From positions 2,492,001-2,556,000 of the forward strand of contig NZ_AP028031.1 of the NCBI RefSeq assembly GCF_030296915.1: a stretch of 64,000 bases of DNA, written 5' to 3'. The DNA is from Anaerostipes hadrus ATCC 29173 = JCM 17467. GTDB lineage: Bacteria; Bacillota; Clostridia; Lachnospirales; Lachnospiraceae. Position numbers and translations under genes: made by a program. The notes beneath the pieces were generated by a model. It did no database searches and was not told the DNA's origin. It worked only from the letters and a program-made list of their open reading frames with translations. Below are positions 54,541-63,468 of this stretch, piece by piece (within the stretch, counting starts at the first letter, position 1; the number at the start of each line of letters is the position of its first letter).

Positions 54541-55425
54541 ATGAAACAGAAAAAAACATTGCAGATTTTACTTCTCGTATTTGCAGGACTTATTGTCCTG
54601 TATACGGGAGTGAATTTATACCAGAAACAGCAATCTTCCAAAGAAGATTCTGATCAGACAATGATCTCTGATTTAAAGAGTTTAACTTCCATCTCTTATA
54701 ATAACAACGGAACGACTCTTTCTTTCATAAAACAGAGTGGCAAATGGTATTATACAAAAAATAAAAAATATCCGATCACTCAGTCCTCTCTCGAAAGTCT
54801 TGCTTCTACATTTCAAAAGGTTGAGGCTGTCAGAGAACTTAAAAATGCAGATGCTCTAAGCGACTATGGTCTTGACAAGCCAACTTATACAGTTAGTGTC
54901 AAAGACAAAACTGGAAAATCCATGACTTATTATATTGGAAATGCAACCGGTGAAAATTACTATGTAACTTATGGAGATAAATCAAAGATTTATACCGTAT
55001 CTTCTGATATTACATCTAGTTTATCTTATTCTTTAGATAATCTGATCGAGACAGATACTTTCCCTACGTTAAGTACTGGAAATCTTAAAAAAGTTTTGGT
55101 CACTCAGAACGGTAAGACAAAGACTTATACTAGCAAGAAGAAAAATCTTGATGGAATCTCTGGCGGTTTGGGTGTATTTACTTTTGGAGACTGCCAGAAT
55201 TATTATGCAAGTCAGACAGATCTTGTAAAATATGGACTGGATAAGAATTCTCGAATCACAGTCGATATCACTTATAAGGATACGGATACAAAGAAAACAA
55301 AAAATGTTGTGCTTTATATCGGTAAAAAGGATTCTGATCAAAAGAATTATTATGTACAGCTGAAAGGATCACATATGGTTTACTTGAGCGATAAGGATGT
55401 TGTGAAGAATATTTTGAATCCTTAA
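54541..55425 (+). CDS. DUF4340-domain membrane-anchored protein
   Basis: A 294-residue protein. One N-terminal helix (LQILLLVFAGLIVLYTGVNL) anchors an outer, beta-rich DUF4340 domain (GKWYYTKNKKYPITQSSLES; SDYGLDKPTYTVSVKDKTG; KKDSDQKNYYVQLKGSHMVY). It regularly accompanies GldG-like genes and ends the operon, 9 bp after the previous gene. Confidence 0.88.
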   Translation: MKQKKTLQILLLVFAGLIVLYTGVNLYQKQQSSKEDSDQTMISDLKSLTSISYNNNGTTLSFIKQSGKWYYTKNKKYPITQSSLESLASTFQKVEAVRELKNADALSDYGLDKPTYTVSVKDKTGKSMTYYIGNATGENYYVTYGDKSKIYTVSSDITSSLSYSLDNLIETDTFPTLSTGNLKKVLVTQNGKTKTYTSKKKNLDGISGGLGVFTFGDCQNYYASQTDLVKYGLDKNSRITVDITYKDTDTKKTKNVVLYIGKKDSDQKNYYVQLKGSHMVYLSDKDVVKNILNP

Positions 55426-55434
55426 TTTCGATAT

Positions 55435-55640
55435 AAGAAAGAATCCTGCTTTGCAGGATTCTCCGCCTGCGGCGGGTCGCTTCAGCGACAAATTTCCCTT
55501 CCGCCGCAGTGCGATCCTGCCCGGAGGGCTTTTTATTTCATAGGGGATTTCATCGAAATTTCCTATGAAATAAAAATAAAATAGAGTGCAGAATACGAAA
55601 TGATCAAATTCATTTCCGTATCCTGCTCTCTATTTTTATT
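55435..55640. repeat. Cluster of palindromes between the ABC operon and the tRNA genes
   Basis: At least six stems in about 205 bp: 55441-55461 (9-bp stem), 55463-55475, 55476-55489, 55519-55529 followed by TTTTT (terminator-like, plus strand), 55535-55571 (10-bp outer stem with an inner one), and 55579-55635 (roughly 20-bp arms with a few mismatches). The middle part is far richer in GC than its surroundings. No gene is seen; the terminator of the ABC operon is among them. Confidence 0.75.
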
Positions 55641-55700
55641 ATTTCTGTTTATACAGTTCTTTTATTCCTGATGCAAGCGATAACACGATTACTGAAAAAT

Positions 55701-55732
55701 AAAAAGAACTTCAATCACTTGAAGTCCTTTTT
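55701..55732 (-). terminator. Terminator of the tRNA operon
   Basis: On the minus strand AAAAAGGACTTCAA pairs with TTGAAGTTCTTTTT across GTGA. It lies directly after tRNA-Leu. Confidence 0.88.
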
Positions 55733-55734
55733 CA

Positions 55735-55823
<89 letters not shown>

Positions 55824-55824
55824 G

Positions 55825-55906
55825 TGGTGGGAGAAGGATTCGAACCTTCGAAGGCGGTGCCAACAGATTTACAGTCTGCCCCCTTTGGCCACTCGGGAAT
55901 CCCACC
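55825..55906 (-). tRNA. tRNA-Tyr (anticodon GTA)
   Basis: An 82-nt class II tRNA. GGTGGGA pairs with TCCCACC, discriminator A. The anticodon arm is CAGACTGTAAATCTG (GTA), with a long variable arm and T loop GGTTCGAATCC. It is 4 bp upstream of tRNA-Leu and cotranscribed. CCA is not encoded. Confidence 0.95.
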
Positions 55907-55986
55907 AAGTGTTTACCTGACAATTAAAGATTATACGGCATTGTCAGGTAAATTGCAAGTGTTTTTTTAACTTTTTTTATATTTTT

Positions 55987-57834
55987 TTATGCCTGTGTTT
56001 CAACTTCTGTTTCAGGCTCAAATAATGCTTCGAATTCTGCGCGGTTAATGCGTTCTTTCTCTAATAATAATGCGGCACATTTGTGAAGGACATCTATGTG
56101 TTCTTCAATCAGTGCTTTCGCATCTTTGTAGCATTTATTTACAATCTTCTTCACTTCCTGATCGATCACAGTCTGTGTGTTTTCTCCATATGGACGCTGC
56201 TGTCCAATTTCTTTTCCTAAGAAGACTTCGTCTCCTTCACCACTGTCATAATTGATCAGTCCGAGTTCATCTGACATACCAAACTTCGTTACCATAGCTC
56301 TTGCATACTGGGTTACCTGTTTGATATCCTGTGATGCACCAGTTGTGATATCATCTAAGATCAATTCTTCGGCAATTCGTCCTCCGAGACTTACCATGAT
56401 ATCCTGAATCATCTTTCCGCGTGTCATAAAGACATTATCATTCTCAGGAAGCGGCATCGTATATCCAGCTGCTCCTGTTCCTGTTGGAATAATAGATACA
56501 GTGTAAACCGGACCTACATCTGGTAACAGATGGAATAAGATTGCATGTCCAGATTCATGATATGCAGTGATCCTTCTTTCACTTTCTGGTACCACACGAC
56601 TCTTCTTCTCTGTTCCGATTCCTACTTTGATAAATGATTTATCAATATCTTCTTTCATGATATAGGCTCTGTCATCTCTTGCTGCCTGAATGGCTGCCTC
56701 ATTCATCAGATTCTCAAGGTCTGCTCCCACAAAACCTGCTGTTGTTCTTGCGATCTCATGAAGATCAACATCATCTCCTAATGGTTTCTGACGACAGTGA
56801 ATCTTTAAGATATCTTCTCGCCCTTTGACATCTGGTCTTCCAACGCCAACCTTGCGGTCAAATCGTCCTGGTCGTAAGATCGCTGGATCTAAGATATCCA
56901 CACGGTTTGTAGCTGCGATCATGATGATTCCTTCATTCACTCCAAAACCGTCCATCTCAACTAACATCTGGTTTAATGTCTGTTCACGTTCATCATGTCC
57001 ACCACCAAGTCCAGAGCCTCTTCGTCTTGCAACTGCATCGATCTCATCGATAAATACGATACAAGGAGAATGTTTCTTAGCTTCTGCAAATAAGTCACGT
57101 ACACGAGCTGCACCAACACCGACGAACATTTCCACGAAATCAGATCCTGAAATGCTGAAAAATGGTACATTCGCTTCTCCTGCAACTGCCTTTGCAAGTA
57201 ATGTCTTACCTGTTCCTGGAGGTCCTACAAGAAGGACGCCCTTTGGAATTCTGGCTCCGATCTTTATAAATCGTCCTGGATTCTTTAAGAATTCCACGAC
57301 TTCTTCTAATTCTTCTTTCTCTTCTGTCAGTCCTGCAACATCGTTAAATGTTACTTTCTTAGCATTTGGATTGGCAAGTTTAGCACGGCTTTTTCCAAAA
57401 TCCATCATCTTGCCGCCACCGCCACCATTCTGGCGCATCATCATAACCATGAAAAATATGACAACTCCGATCGGTAGTACTACCCCGATCAGATTAGAGA
57501 TCATATCCCCACTGTGATCGATTCCCTTAATACTGATCTTATTGGCAAGAGAGCTGTCAGCTTTCTTAATATCATTGATTGCCTGATTGACATCTGTAAC
57601 TTCACAGCTCTTATAATCATCTTTTCCAAACTCTGCTGTGATCGTCCCAGTTGGTACTTCTTTATTCTGTTTAATAGTTACCGCAGTTACTTTGTCAGAC
57701 TTTACATCCTTCATAAACTGCTGATAGGTGTAATCACCTGAACCTGGCTGGAACACGCTGATAAAATAATATGCTCCGATCACCAAGATCAGCAGGACTA
57801 CTAAAAATCCACTGTTACTTTTCTTCGGGTTCAA
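55987..57834 (-). CDS. ftsH: ATP-dependent zinc metalloprotease FtsH
   Basis: A 615-residue membrane-bound AAA+ protease for quality control of membrane and regulatory proteins. Helices at about 9-28 and 112-133 flank an extracytoplasmic domain. Walker A GPPGTGKT (204-211), Walker B FIDEID (261-266), the SRH arginine finger near RPGRFDR, and the zinc site HESGH (426-430). The C-terminus is of normal length. It lies 15 bp after hpt, as in Bacillus. Confidence 0.97.
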   Translation of the reverse strand: MNPKKSNSGFLVVLLILVIGAYYFISVFQPGSGDYTYQQFMKDVKSDKVTAVTIKQNKEVPTGTITAEFGKDDYKSCEVTDVNQAINDIKKADSSLANKISIKGIDHSGDMISNLIGVVLPIGVVIFFMVMMMRQNGGGGGKMMDFGKSRAKLANPNAKKVTFNDVAGLTEEKEELEEVVEFLKNPGRFIKIGARIPKGVLLVGPPGTGKTLLAKAVAGEANVPFFSISGSDFVEMFVGVGAARVRDLFAEAKKHSPCIVFIDEIDAVARRRGSGLGGGHDEREQTLNQMLVEMDGFGVNEGIIMIAATNRVDILDPAILRPGRFDRKVGVGRPDVKGREDILKIHCRQKPLGDDVDLHEIARTTAGFVGADLENLMNEAAIQAARDDRAYIMKEDIDKSFIKVGIGTEKKSRVVPESERRITAYHESGHAILFHLLPDVGPVYTVSIIPTGTGAAGYTMPLPENDNVFMTRGKMIQDIMVSLGGRIAEELILDDITTGASQDIKQVTQYARAMVTKFGMSDELGLINYDSGEGDEVFLGKEIGQQRPYGENTQTVIDQEVKKIVNKCYKDAKALIEEHIDVLHKCAALLLEKERINRAEFEALFEPETEVETQA

Positions 57835-57849
57835 CGTTTAGTCTCCTCT

Positions 57850-58371
57850 CTACTCTTCCTCTGCTACTCCAATGTAAGGAAGGTTACGATATTTCTGTGC
57901 ATAATCTAGTCCATATCCAACAACAAATTCATCTGGTACTTCAAAACCAATATATCTGACTGGTACTTCAACTTCACGACGATCTGGTTTGCTTAACAAT
58001 GTACACAGATGAAGTGACGCAGGATTTCTGCTCTCAAGCATTGGTTTTAAATGATTTAAAGTCTTTCCTGAGTCAATGATATCTTCTACAACTAATACTT
58101 CTTTATCTAAGATTGGCTCATCTAAGTCTTTTGCGATCTTAACGATTCCTGAGGATTCTCTGGAATTTCCATAACTAGACACTGACATAAAATCAATTGT
58201 TACTGGAATCGTGATTCTCTTTGCAAGTTCACACGCAAAAAAAACACTTCCTTTTAAGATGGCGATCAGATGGATTTCTTTTCCTGCATAATCTTCACTG
58301 ATCTGCGCTCCCATCTCCGCGATTCGTTTGTTTACATCTTCCTCTGAAATCATTACTCTGATATTCTCCAT
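57850..58371 (-). CDS. hpt: Hypoxanthine phosphoribosyltransferase
   Basis: A 174-residue purine salvage enzyme. The PRPP loop is VLVVEDIIDSGKTL, and IAILKGSVFFACEL is the N-terminal phosphate loop. ATG 58371 (MENIRVMISEEDVNKRIAEM) has GGAG 9 bp upstream; a 10-codon longer frame lies inside tilS and is rejected. It overlaps the 3' end of tilS by 77 bases. Confidence 0.94.
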   Translation of the reverse strand: MENIRVMISEEDVNKRIAEMGAQISEDYAGKEIHLIAILKGSVFFACELAKRITIPVTIDFMSVSSYGNSRESSGIVKIAKDLDEPILDKEVLVVEDIIDSGKTLNHLKPMLESRNPASLHLCTLLSKPDRREVEVPVRYIGFEVPDEFVVGYGLDYAQKYRNLPYIGVAEEE

Positions 58372-59701
58372 TGGAATCATCTCCTTCTCTTTTGAACTCA
58401 AGCTTTAAATAACGCTTGGTTGATTCTTTGATCTTATAATATTCGCTGATTCTTCTGCCAACGATCCATACAATATGACTGCCATCTGCCACCAATGGTA
58501 TCTCTTCCCGCAATTGTCTTGGAATCTTCTCATCAATAAAATACCTACTTAATGATTTTCTCTTCTGATCTTTGCCAAATGTAAAAAAATCTCCTGGCTT
58601 CCGGCATCGTAATTGTACACCTGTTTCTATTCTATCATAATCAATGATTTTGATACAATCATTTTCCACGATATTTGTCAAATCTGTAACCTCTTCGCAC
58701 AAAATTTTTCCTGTCATTTCTTGTTTATCTGATATATTTCCTTTTTGTACCTTAATATACTGATAATTTTTCTCGGCAACCATATTATACGGAAGAGAAA
58801 TTCGTTTTCCTGTTCCATTTTCTACCAAAGTTAACAGATCTTCAATATGTCTTCTTTCTAAATCTTTCTTCTTACCAGCTGTTTCTTCCAAAACTTTTTT
58901 TAGAACCTGTTTCTGGATCCAATGGGTTTCCAATAACAATTGATCACAATTGATCTCAAATCCTTGTCCAATAGGCTTTGTACATCTTAAAAATGACTCT
59001 TCTATCTGATCTGTCAGATACGTCGTCACTTCTTTGATATCTTCGCACAGCCATCCTATATGCTCCACCGCCTGCTCATTGATCATCTCAAGTCTTGGAA
59101 TTACCTGATTTCGGATCTGATTTCTTGCAAATGCATCGTCCTGATTGCTTGCATCTTCTACCCAGACCTGCCCAGCCTCTTTTAAATATTTTACGATTTC
59201 TTCTTTTTTTACACATAAAAGCGGACGGATCAGATTTCCATCTTTTTCTCTCATGGCACCCGCCCCATAAATTCCAGTTCCTCTCACCACTCGATATAAA
59301 AATGTTTCTGCCTGATCGTTTTGATGATGTGCGATCGCAATCTTATCAGCATTATATTTTTTCATTGTTTTTGCAAATGCATCATATCTCGCTTTTCTTC
59401 CTGCTTCTTCTAATGACATCTTTTCACGCTTGGCGATCTGTTTTACATCTATTTCAAATATTTTACACGGAATCGAAAGTTGTCCACAAAGATCCTGCAC
59501 AAACTTCTGATCATCCACAGCTTCTCTTCGAATCATGTGATTGATGTGGACTACTGTGATCGTGAGATTCATTGATTCTCTTAATTCATTTAAAATAAGT
59601 AACAGATATACAGAATCTGCACCGCCAGAAACACCGATAATGATATGATCTCCATTTTGTATTAAATTTTTTTCTTTGATAAACTCTTTTACTTTATTCA
59701 T
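58295..59701 (-). CDS. tilS: tRNA(Ile)-lysidine synthase
   Basis: A 468-residue enzyme that makes lysidine at the wobble C of tRNA-Ile(CAU). The PP-loop ATP motif is IIGVSGGADSVYLLL, and the C-terminal TilS domain (QLRCRKPGDFFTFGKDQKRK) is complete. ATG 59701 fits the family; a TTG 36 bases upstream overlaps the stop of the spoIIE-like gene and could allow coupled translation. The last 25 residues (EGDDSNGEYQSN onwards) run over the hpt start in another frame and look non-homologous. Confidence 0.93.
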   Translation of the reverse strand: MNKVKEFIKEKNLIQNGDHIIIGVSGGADSVYLLLILNELRESMNLTITVVHINHMIRREAVDDQKFVQDLCGQLSIPCKIFEIDVKQIAKREKMSLEEAGRKARYDAFAKTMKKYNADKIAIAHHQNDQAETFLYRVVRGTGIYGAGAMREKDGNLIRPLLCVKKEEIVKYLKEAGQVWVEDASNQDDAFARNQIRNQVIPRLEMINEQAVEHIGWLCEDIKEVTTYLTDQIEESFLRCTKPIGQGFEINCDQLLLETHWIQKQVLKKVLEETAGKKKDLERRHIEDLLTLVENGTGKRISLPYNMVAEKNYQYIKVQKGNISDKQEMTGKILCEEVTDLTNIVENDCIKIIDYDRIETGVQLRCRKPGDFFTFGKDQKRKSLSRYFIDEKIPRQLREEIPLVADGSHIVWIVGRRISEYYKIKESTKRYLKLEFKREGDDSNGEYQSNDFRGRCKQTNRGDGSADQ

Positions 59702-59733
59702 GTAATTTACTTTATCATTCTTTGCAGATTCCT

Positions 59734-61140
59734 TCAATACCTGTCCCAGATTCCCAATACCATGATCGTAATATCATCTCTTTTTTCAAATTCTTTGTTT
59801 GTTGTAATTTGCTCATATAATCCATCTGCGATCGCCTGTGGACGTACCACATCCATTTCTTTCAAATATCGTGCTGCCATCTCCAAACCATTTTGCGAAA
59901 ATCCGTCGAAGGCTCCATCGCTTAACATGACTAAAATATCTTCACTTTCCATCTTTTTGCGGTAAATTGGAATTTTCTCGGTATGTAATAAGAGGTTCAC
60001 TGGTATCGTATCTACTTGAATGATCTCCACGTCGTTTTTTCTCTTTAAAAGACATGGGCAGGCTCCAATTTTAAAGAATGTTCCGATTCCTGCAAATAAA
60101 TCTAACTGAAAAAAATCTAATGTCGCATATTTTTCTTTTTCTGGTTGTAAGATCATCATGGACCTTAAAAGCTGAATACTTTGACTTTCGTTAATTCCTG
60201 CTCCTAGAAGTTCTTCCATCACTTCAATTATTTTCCTACTTTCTTTTTTCGCTTCCTGTCCTGTTCCCATTCCATCCGAGATCATAGACACAAAACTTCC
60301 TTCCCTTACTTTTCCCATGGAAAAACTGTCTCCATTCTCATCCCCTGCGATCATTGGCAAAGTGTGGATTCCTGCGATTACATGGAATTTTTCTTCTGGT
60401 GTAAATCCATAAATCTCATAATAATTTCCAATCATCTTTTTCTGATCTGGCAATGGCTTCATTTTCTCCATTGTCATGGAACTTAACAACACTGCTGCTT
60501 GTCTTGTGCTGATTTCCCTGCCTTTTTTCTTTTTCAGATATAGATAGATCTGTTTTCCTTTCTCTGGATTATCGTAGAAATAAATTTCTTTTAGTCTCAG
60601 TTGGCTTTTTGCAAAACCTTTTGTGATCTTCTCATATAATTTCTTATTATCTGCCGTTAATGATACTTTTCCCTGAAAGAAATCACCCAGTGTATTTCCG
60701 GCTCTGATATACTGCTCCCCGACAATTTTTCTCAGTTGTTTCATCTGATTTCTCATTGCACGCAGAAATAATTCCCGTTCATAAATCTGATTTGCTTCCT
60801 CGATAAAATCCTGTCCATTCTTGCATGGATGACATCTTTTTAAATCTGCATAGCTTAATCCACCTTGCTTTTCGATGATCTGCCCAAGCCTGTCCTTATC
60901 TGCTAATGTAAACTGACATTTTTGATTTTCACAGCATCCGACACATTCTTTTAAGATCACACTTTCAACTACATCTCTTCCCCGTTTTTCACACGTTTCT
61001 TCCTCATCGTTATGATCACAGAACATCTTTCCCGCTGTCGTGAGACATTGCTGCATCTGGCGCATATGATAAAGGATCATTTCATGAAAATTTTGAAATA
61101 ACCGGTCTTCTTCGAATTCTTTTTTTCTTAAGATTTCCAT
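59734..61140 (-). CDS. spoIIE: SpoIIE-like PP2C phosphatase without membrane domain
   Basis: A 468-residue protein. The C-terminal PP2C-type domain (about 240-468) has SMISDGMGTGQEAKKESRKI, the second aspartate motif LVMLSDGAFDGFS and RDDITIMVLG. The middle (about 60-230) resembles the SpoIIE regulatory segment and includes a cysteine-rich stretch (ECVGCCENQKCQF, KRCHPC). Usual SpoIIE has about 800 residues with ten N-terminal helices; none are present, and no upstream continuation is seen. The neighbours tilS-hpt-ftsH and a Spo0A-box promoter support the spoIIE assignment. Its target would be SpoIIAA~P, releasing sigma-F. Confidence 0.8.
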   Translation of the reverse strand: MEILRKKEFEEDRLFQNFHEMILYHMRQMQQCLTTAGKMFCDHNDEEETCEKRGRDVVESVILKECVGCCENQKCQFTLADKDRLGQIIEKQGGLSYADLKRCHPCKNGQDFIEEANQIYERELFLRAMRNQMKQLRKIVGEQYIRAGNTLGDFFQGKVSLTADNKKLYEKITKGFAKSQLRLKEIYFYDNPEKGKQIYLYLKKKKGREISTRQAAVLLSSMTMEKMKPLPDQKKMIGNYYEIYGFTPEEKFHVIAGIHTLPMIAGDENGDSFSMGKVREGSFVSMISDGMGTGQEAKKESRKIIEVMEELLGAGINESQSIQLLRSMMILQPEKEKYATLDFFQLDLFAGIGTFFKIGACPCLLKRKNDVEIIQVDTIPVNLLLHTEKIPIYRKKMESEDILVMLSDGAFDGFSQNGLEMAARYLKEMDVVRPQAIADGLYEQITTNKEFEKRDDITIMVLGIWDRY

Positions 61141-61161
61141 AGTTTTCCCTCCTGCAAGATT

Positions 61162-61195
61162 ATTATAGAGGATTTTGTATGCAATTTCTGTCGAA
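61162..61195 (-). promoter_or_regulatory. Spo0A-controlled promoter of the spoIIE-like gene
   Basis: A -10 TATAAT (61162-61167, minus strand) has no sigma-A -35. A perfect Spo0A box, TGTCGAA on the plus strand (61189-61195), overlaps the -35 position. Bacillus spoIIE is likewise transcribed by sigma-A with Spo0A~P. GGAGGG precedes ATG 61140. Confidence 0.7.
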
Positions 61196-61230
61196 ATAAA
61201 AAATGTTATTTTCTGGAAATTATTATCAAA

Positions 61231-61290
61231 AAAATCCGATGTTTTTATAAGAACAATCCTATGACTATTCTTATAAAAACATCGGATTTT
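61231..61290 (-). terminator. Terminator of the nad operon
   Basis: A perfect 23-bp inverted repeat (61231-61253 with 61268-61290), 14-nt loop, followed on the minus strand by a T-run. It lies 14 bp after the nadC stop. Confidence 0.92.
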
Positions 61291-61303
61291 ATATCTTTAT
61301 TCT

Positions 61304-62143
61304 TTACTCTACCGGATGTAAATTCTTCAAAGAAATGTCCATAATAGGAGCTGAATGTGTTAAAGCTCCACAGGATACATAATCCACTCCGATCTCACGG
61401 ATCGTCTTTAGGCGTTCTTTTGTAACATTTCCTGAACACTCTGTTTCAGCTCTTCCGTCGATCAGTTTGACAGCTTCTTTCATTGTCTCATCATCCATGT
61501 TATCTAACATGATGATGTCTGCGCCTGCTTCTACGGCTTCTTTTACCATATCAAGATTCTCTGTCTCTACTTCAATCTTTCTGACAAATGGTGCATAGTC
61601 TTTTGCCATAGCTACCGCTTCTTTGATTCCACCTGCAGCACCGATATGGTTATCTTTTAACATGACTCCATCGGATAAGTTGTAGCGGTGATTATGTCCA
61701 CCACCAACCGTCACTGCGTATTTTTCAAATGGGCGCATGTTTGGTGTTGTTTTTCTTGTATCTAATAACTTTGTTTTATATCCTTCAAGCTCTTTGGATA
61801 ACTCGCTTGTCATTGTCGCGATTCCACTCATTCTCTGCAAGTAGTTTAATGCAACTCTCTCTCCAGATAAAAGGGCACGGATATCTCCTTTGACAACTCC
61901 CATTAACTGTCCTTTGGTTACTTTATCTCCGTCTTTTAATTCTGTCTCAAAAACAACAGTTTCATCTAAAAGTTTGAAAACTCTTTCAAATACTTCTAAT
62001 CCACAGATGATCCCATCCTGTTTACAGATTAAATTTACTTCTCCCTGTTTTGGTTCTGGCATCACTGCGTTTGTGCTGACATCTTCCTGAGTGATATCTT
62101 CTTTTAATGCATTCATCAAATATTCATCGATGTTAATTCTCAT
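61304..62143 (-). CDS. nadC: Nicotinate-nucleotide pyrophosphorylase (carboxylating), quinolinate phosphoribosyltransferase
   Basis: A 279-residue enzyme converting quinolinate and PRPP to nicotinate mononucleotide. Diagnostic: LLDTRKTTPNMRPFEKYAVT, GGGHNHRYNLSDGVMLKDNH, VEVETENLD, and SGNVTKERLKTI. ATG 62143 (MRINIDEYLM) fits the family and overlaps the nadB stop by 11 bases; a longer frame into nadB is rejected. Confidence 0.95.
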   Translation of the reverse strand: MRINIDEYLMNALKEDITQEDVSTNAVMPEPKQGEVNLICKQDGIICGLEVFERVFKLLDETVVFETELKDGDKVTKGQLMGVVKGDIRALLSGERVALNYLQRMSGIATMTSELSKELEGYKTKLLDTRKTTPNMRPFEKYAVTVGGGHNHRYNLSDGVMLKDNHIGAAGGIKEAVAMAKDYAPFVRKIEVETENLDMVKEAVEAGADIIMLDNMDDETMKEAVKLIDGRAETECSGNVTKERLKTIREIGVDYVSCGALTHSAPIMDISLKNLHPVE

Positions 62144-63434
62144 CGTTACACCACTGATCATAAAAACTTCTGTCCTTTCGTTTAATTTCGTCAAGAACAA
62201 GCTGTTCATTCTCTTTCTCACGCTGTTCTTCGTTCTGATACTTACTTAAATCTACTTCGACTGTCTCGGCTTTTGATGGATGTTCTGTGATGTCTTTCGC
62301 TGCTGCCTTGGCAAATACAAGTGCTTCCAGTAGTGAATTACTTGCCAGACGGTTCTTTCCATGAACCCCATTACAGCTTGTCTCACCGACTGCATATAAA
62401 TGTTCCATAGATGTCTTGCTGTCTAAGTTTACTTTAATTCCACCCATGAAATAGTGCTGTGCCGGTGTTACTGGAATCGGTTCTTTTGTCATGTCATATC
62501 CTTCATCCAAGCACTGTTTGTAGATGTTTGGGAATCTATGTTTGATTCTTTCTCCATCTAAATGTGTAACAGATAAATAAACATGATCACTTCCGTCTTT
62601 CTTCATCTGTTTGCAGATTTCTCCAGTTACAACGTCTCTTGGTTTTAACTCATCTGTAAAACGTTCTCCATCTTTATTCAGCAGGTAAGCTCCCTCTCCT
62701 CTGACTGATTCAGAGATTAAGAATCTTCTTCCTGGTTTCTTTGAATAAAATGTTGTTGGATGGATCTGGATATAGTTAATATTCTCTAATTCAACATTAT
62801 GGCGCAAGCAGACAGCCAGACTGTCTGCTGTCAGATGTCTGAAGTTTGTAGAATGTTTAAATAACCCTCCAAGTCCTCCTGTTGCAAGAACAGTATCCGG
62901 AGCTTCGATCGTATCTAAATTACCATCTGCATCTTTATATACAATTCCTTTACATTCTCCGTCTTTCTCAATGATATCGATCATCGTACAATTTTCCATG
63001 ATCGTAATATTATCACGTTTCTTCGCCTCTTCGTATAAATGGCTTGTGATCTCTTTTCCTGTCAGATCTTCATGATGAAGAATACGGAATGTGGAATGTC
63101 CACCTTCTCTTGTAAACTCAATCTCTCCATCCTTCAAGTCAAATCTTACACCAAAATCTTTCAGATCCTGAATAATCTGTGGTGATTCTTTGATCATCTT
63201 CTCGACGGCACCTTTATCATTCTCGTAATGTCCGGCTTTCATAGTGTCCTCGAAATATGAATCATAATCTTCCGGATTCTTCAGCGCTGAGATTCCTCCC
63301 TGCGCCAAAAATGAATCACTTTCTTCAACTTCCTTCTTTGTAATAACGATTACTTTGTAATCCTGCGGAAGAAATAATGCATTAAATAGCCCTGAAGCAC
63401 CACTTCCTACAATGATCACATCTGCTGTTTTCAT
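62133..63434 (-). CDS. nadB: L-aspartate oxidase
   Basis: A 433-residue FAD enzyme that oxidises L-aspartate to iminoaspartate. The dinucleotide motif is VIIVGSGASGLFNALFL; HSTFRILHHEDLTGKEI, GGLGGLFKHSTNFRHLT and HGKNRLASNSLLEALVFA are family marks. In an anaerobe fumarate is the likely electron acceptor. The C-terminal helical domain is shorter than in E. coli NadB (540). Confidence 0.95.
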   Translation of the reverse strand: MKTADVIIVGSGASGLFNALFLPQDYKVIVITKKEVEESDSFLAQGGISALKNPEDYDSYFEDTMKAGHYENDKGAVEKMIKESPQIIQDLKDFGVRFDLKDGEIEFTREGGHSTFRILHHEDLTGKEITSHLYEEAKKRDNITIMENCTMIDIIEKDGECKGIVYKDADGNLDTIEAPDTVLATGGLGGLFKHSTNFRHLTADSLAVCLRHNVELENINYIQIHPTTFYSKKPGRRFLISESVRGEGAYLLNKDGERFTDELKPRDVVTGEICKQMKKDGSDHVYLSVTHLDGERIKHRFPNIYKQCLDEGYDMTKEPIPVTPAQHYFMGGIKVNLDSKTSMEHLYAVGETSCNGVHGKNRLASNSLLEALVFAKAAAKDITEHPSKAETVEVDLSKYQNEEQREKENEQLVLDEIKRKDRSFYDQWCNDEN

Positions 63435-63468
63435 AATTCTCTTTGCCTTTCCTTGGAACTTTCCTGTC

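Noticed and set aside
56825..57517. 230-residue open frame on the plus strand
   Set aside because: Antisense to ftsH, with no ribosome binding site and a Ser/Pro/Thr-rich composition typical of a shadow of a real gene.
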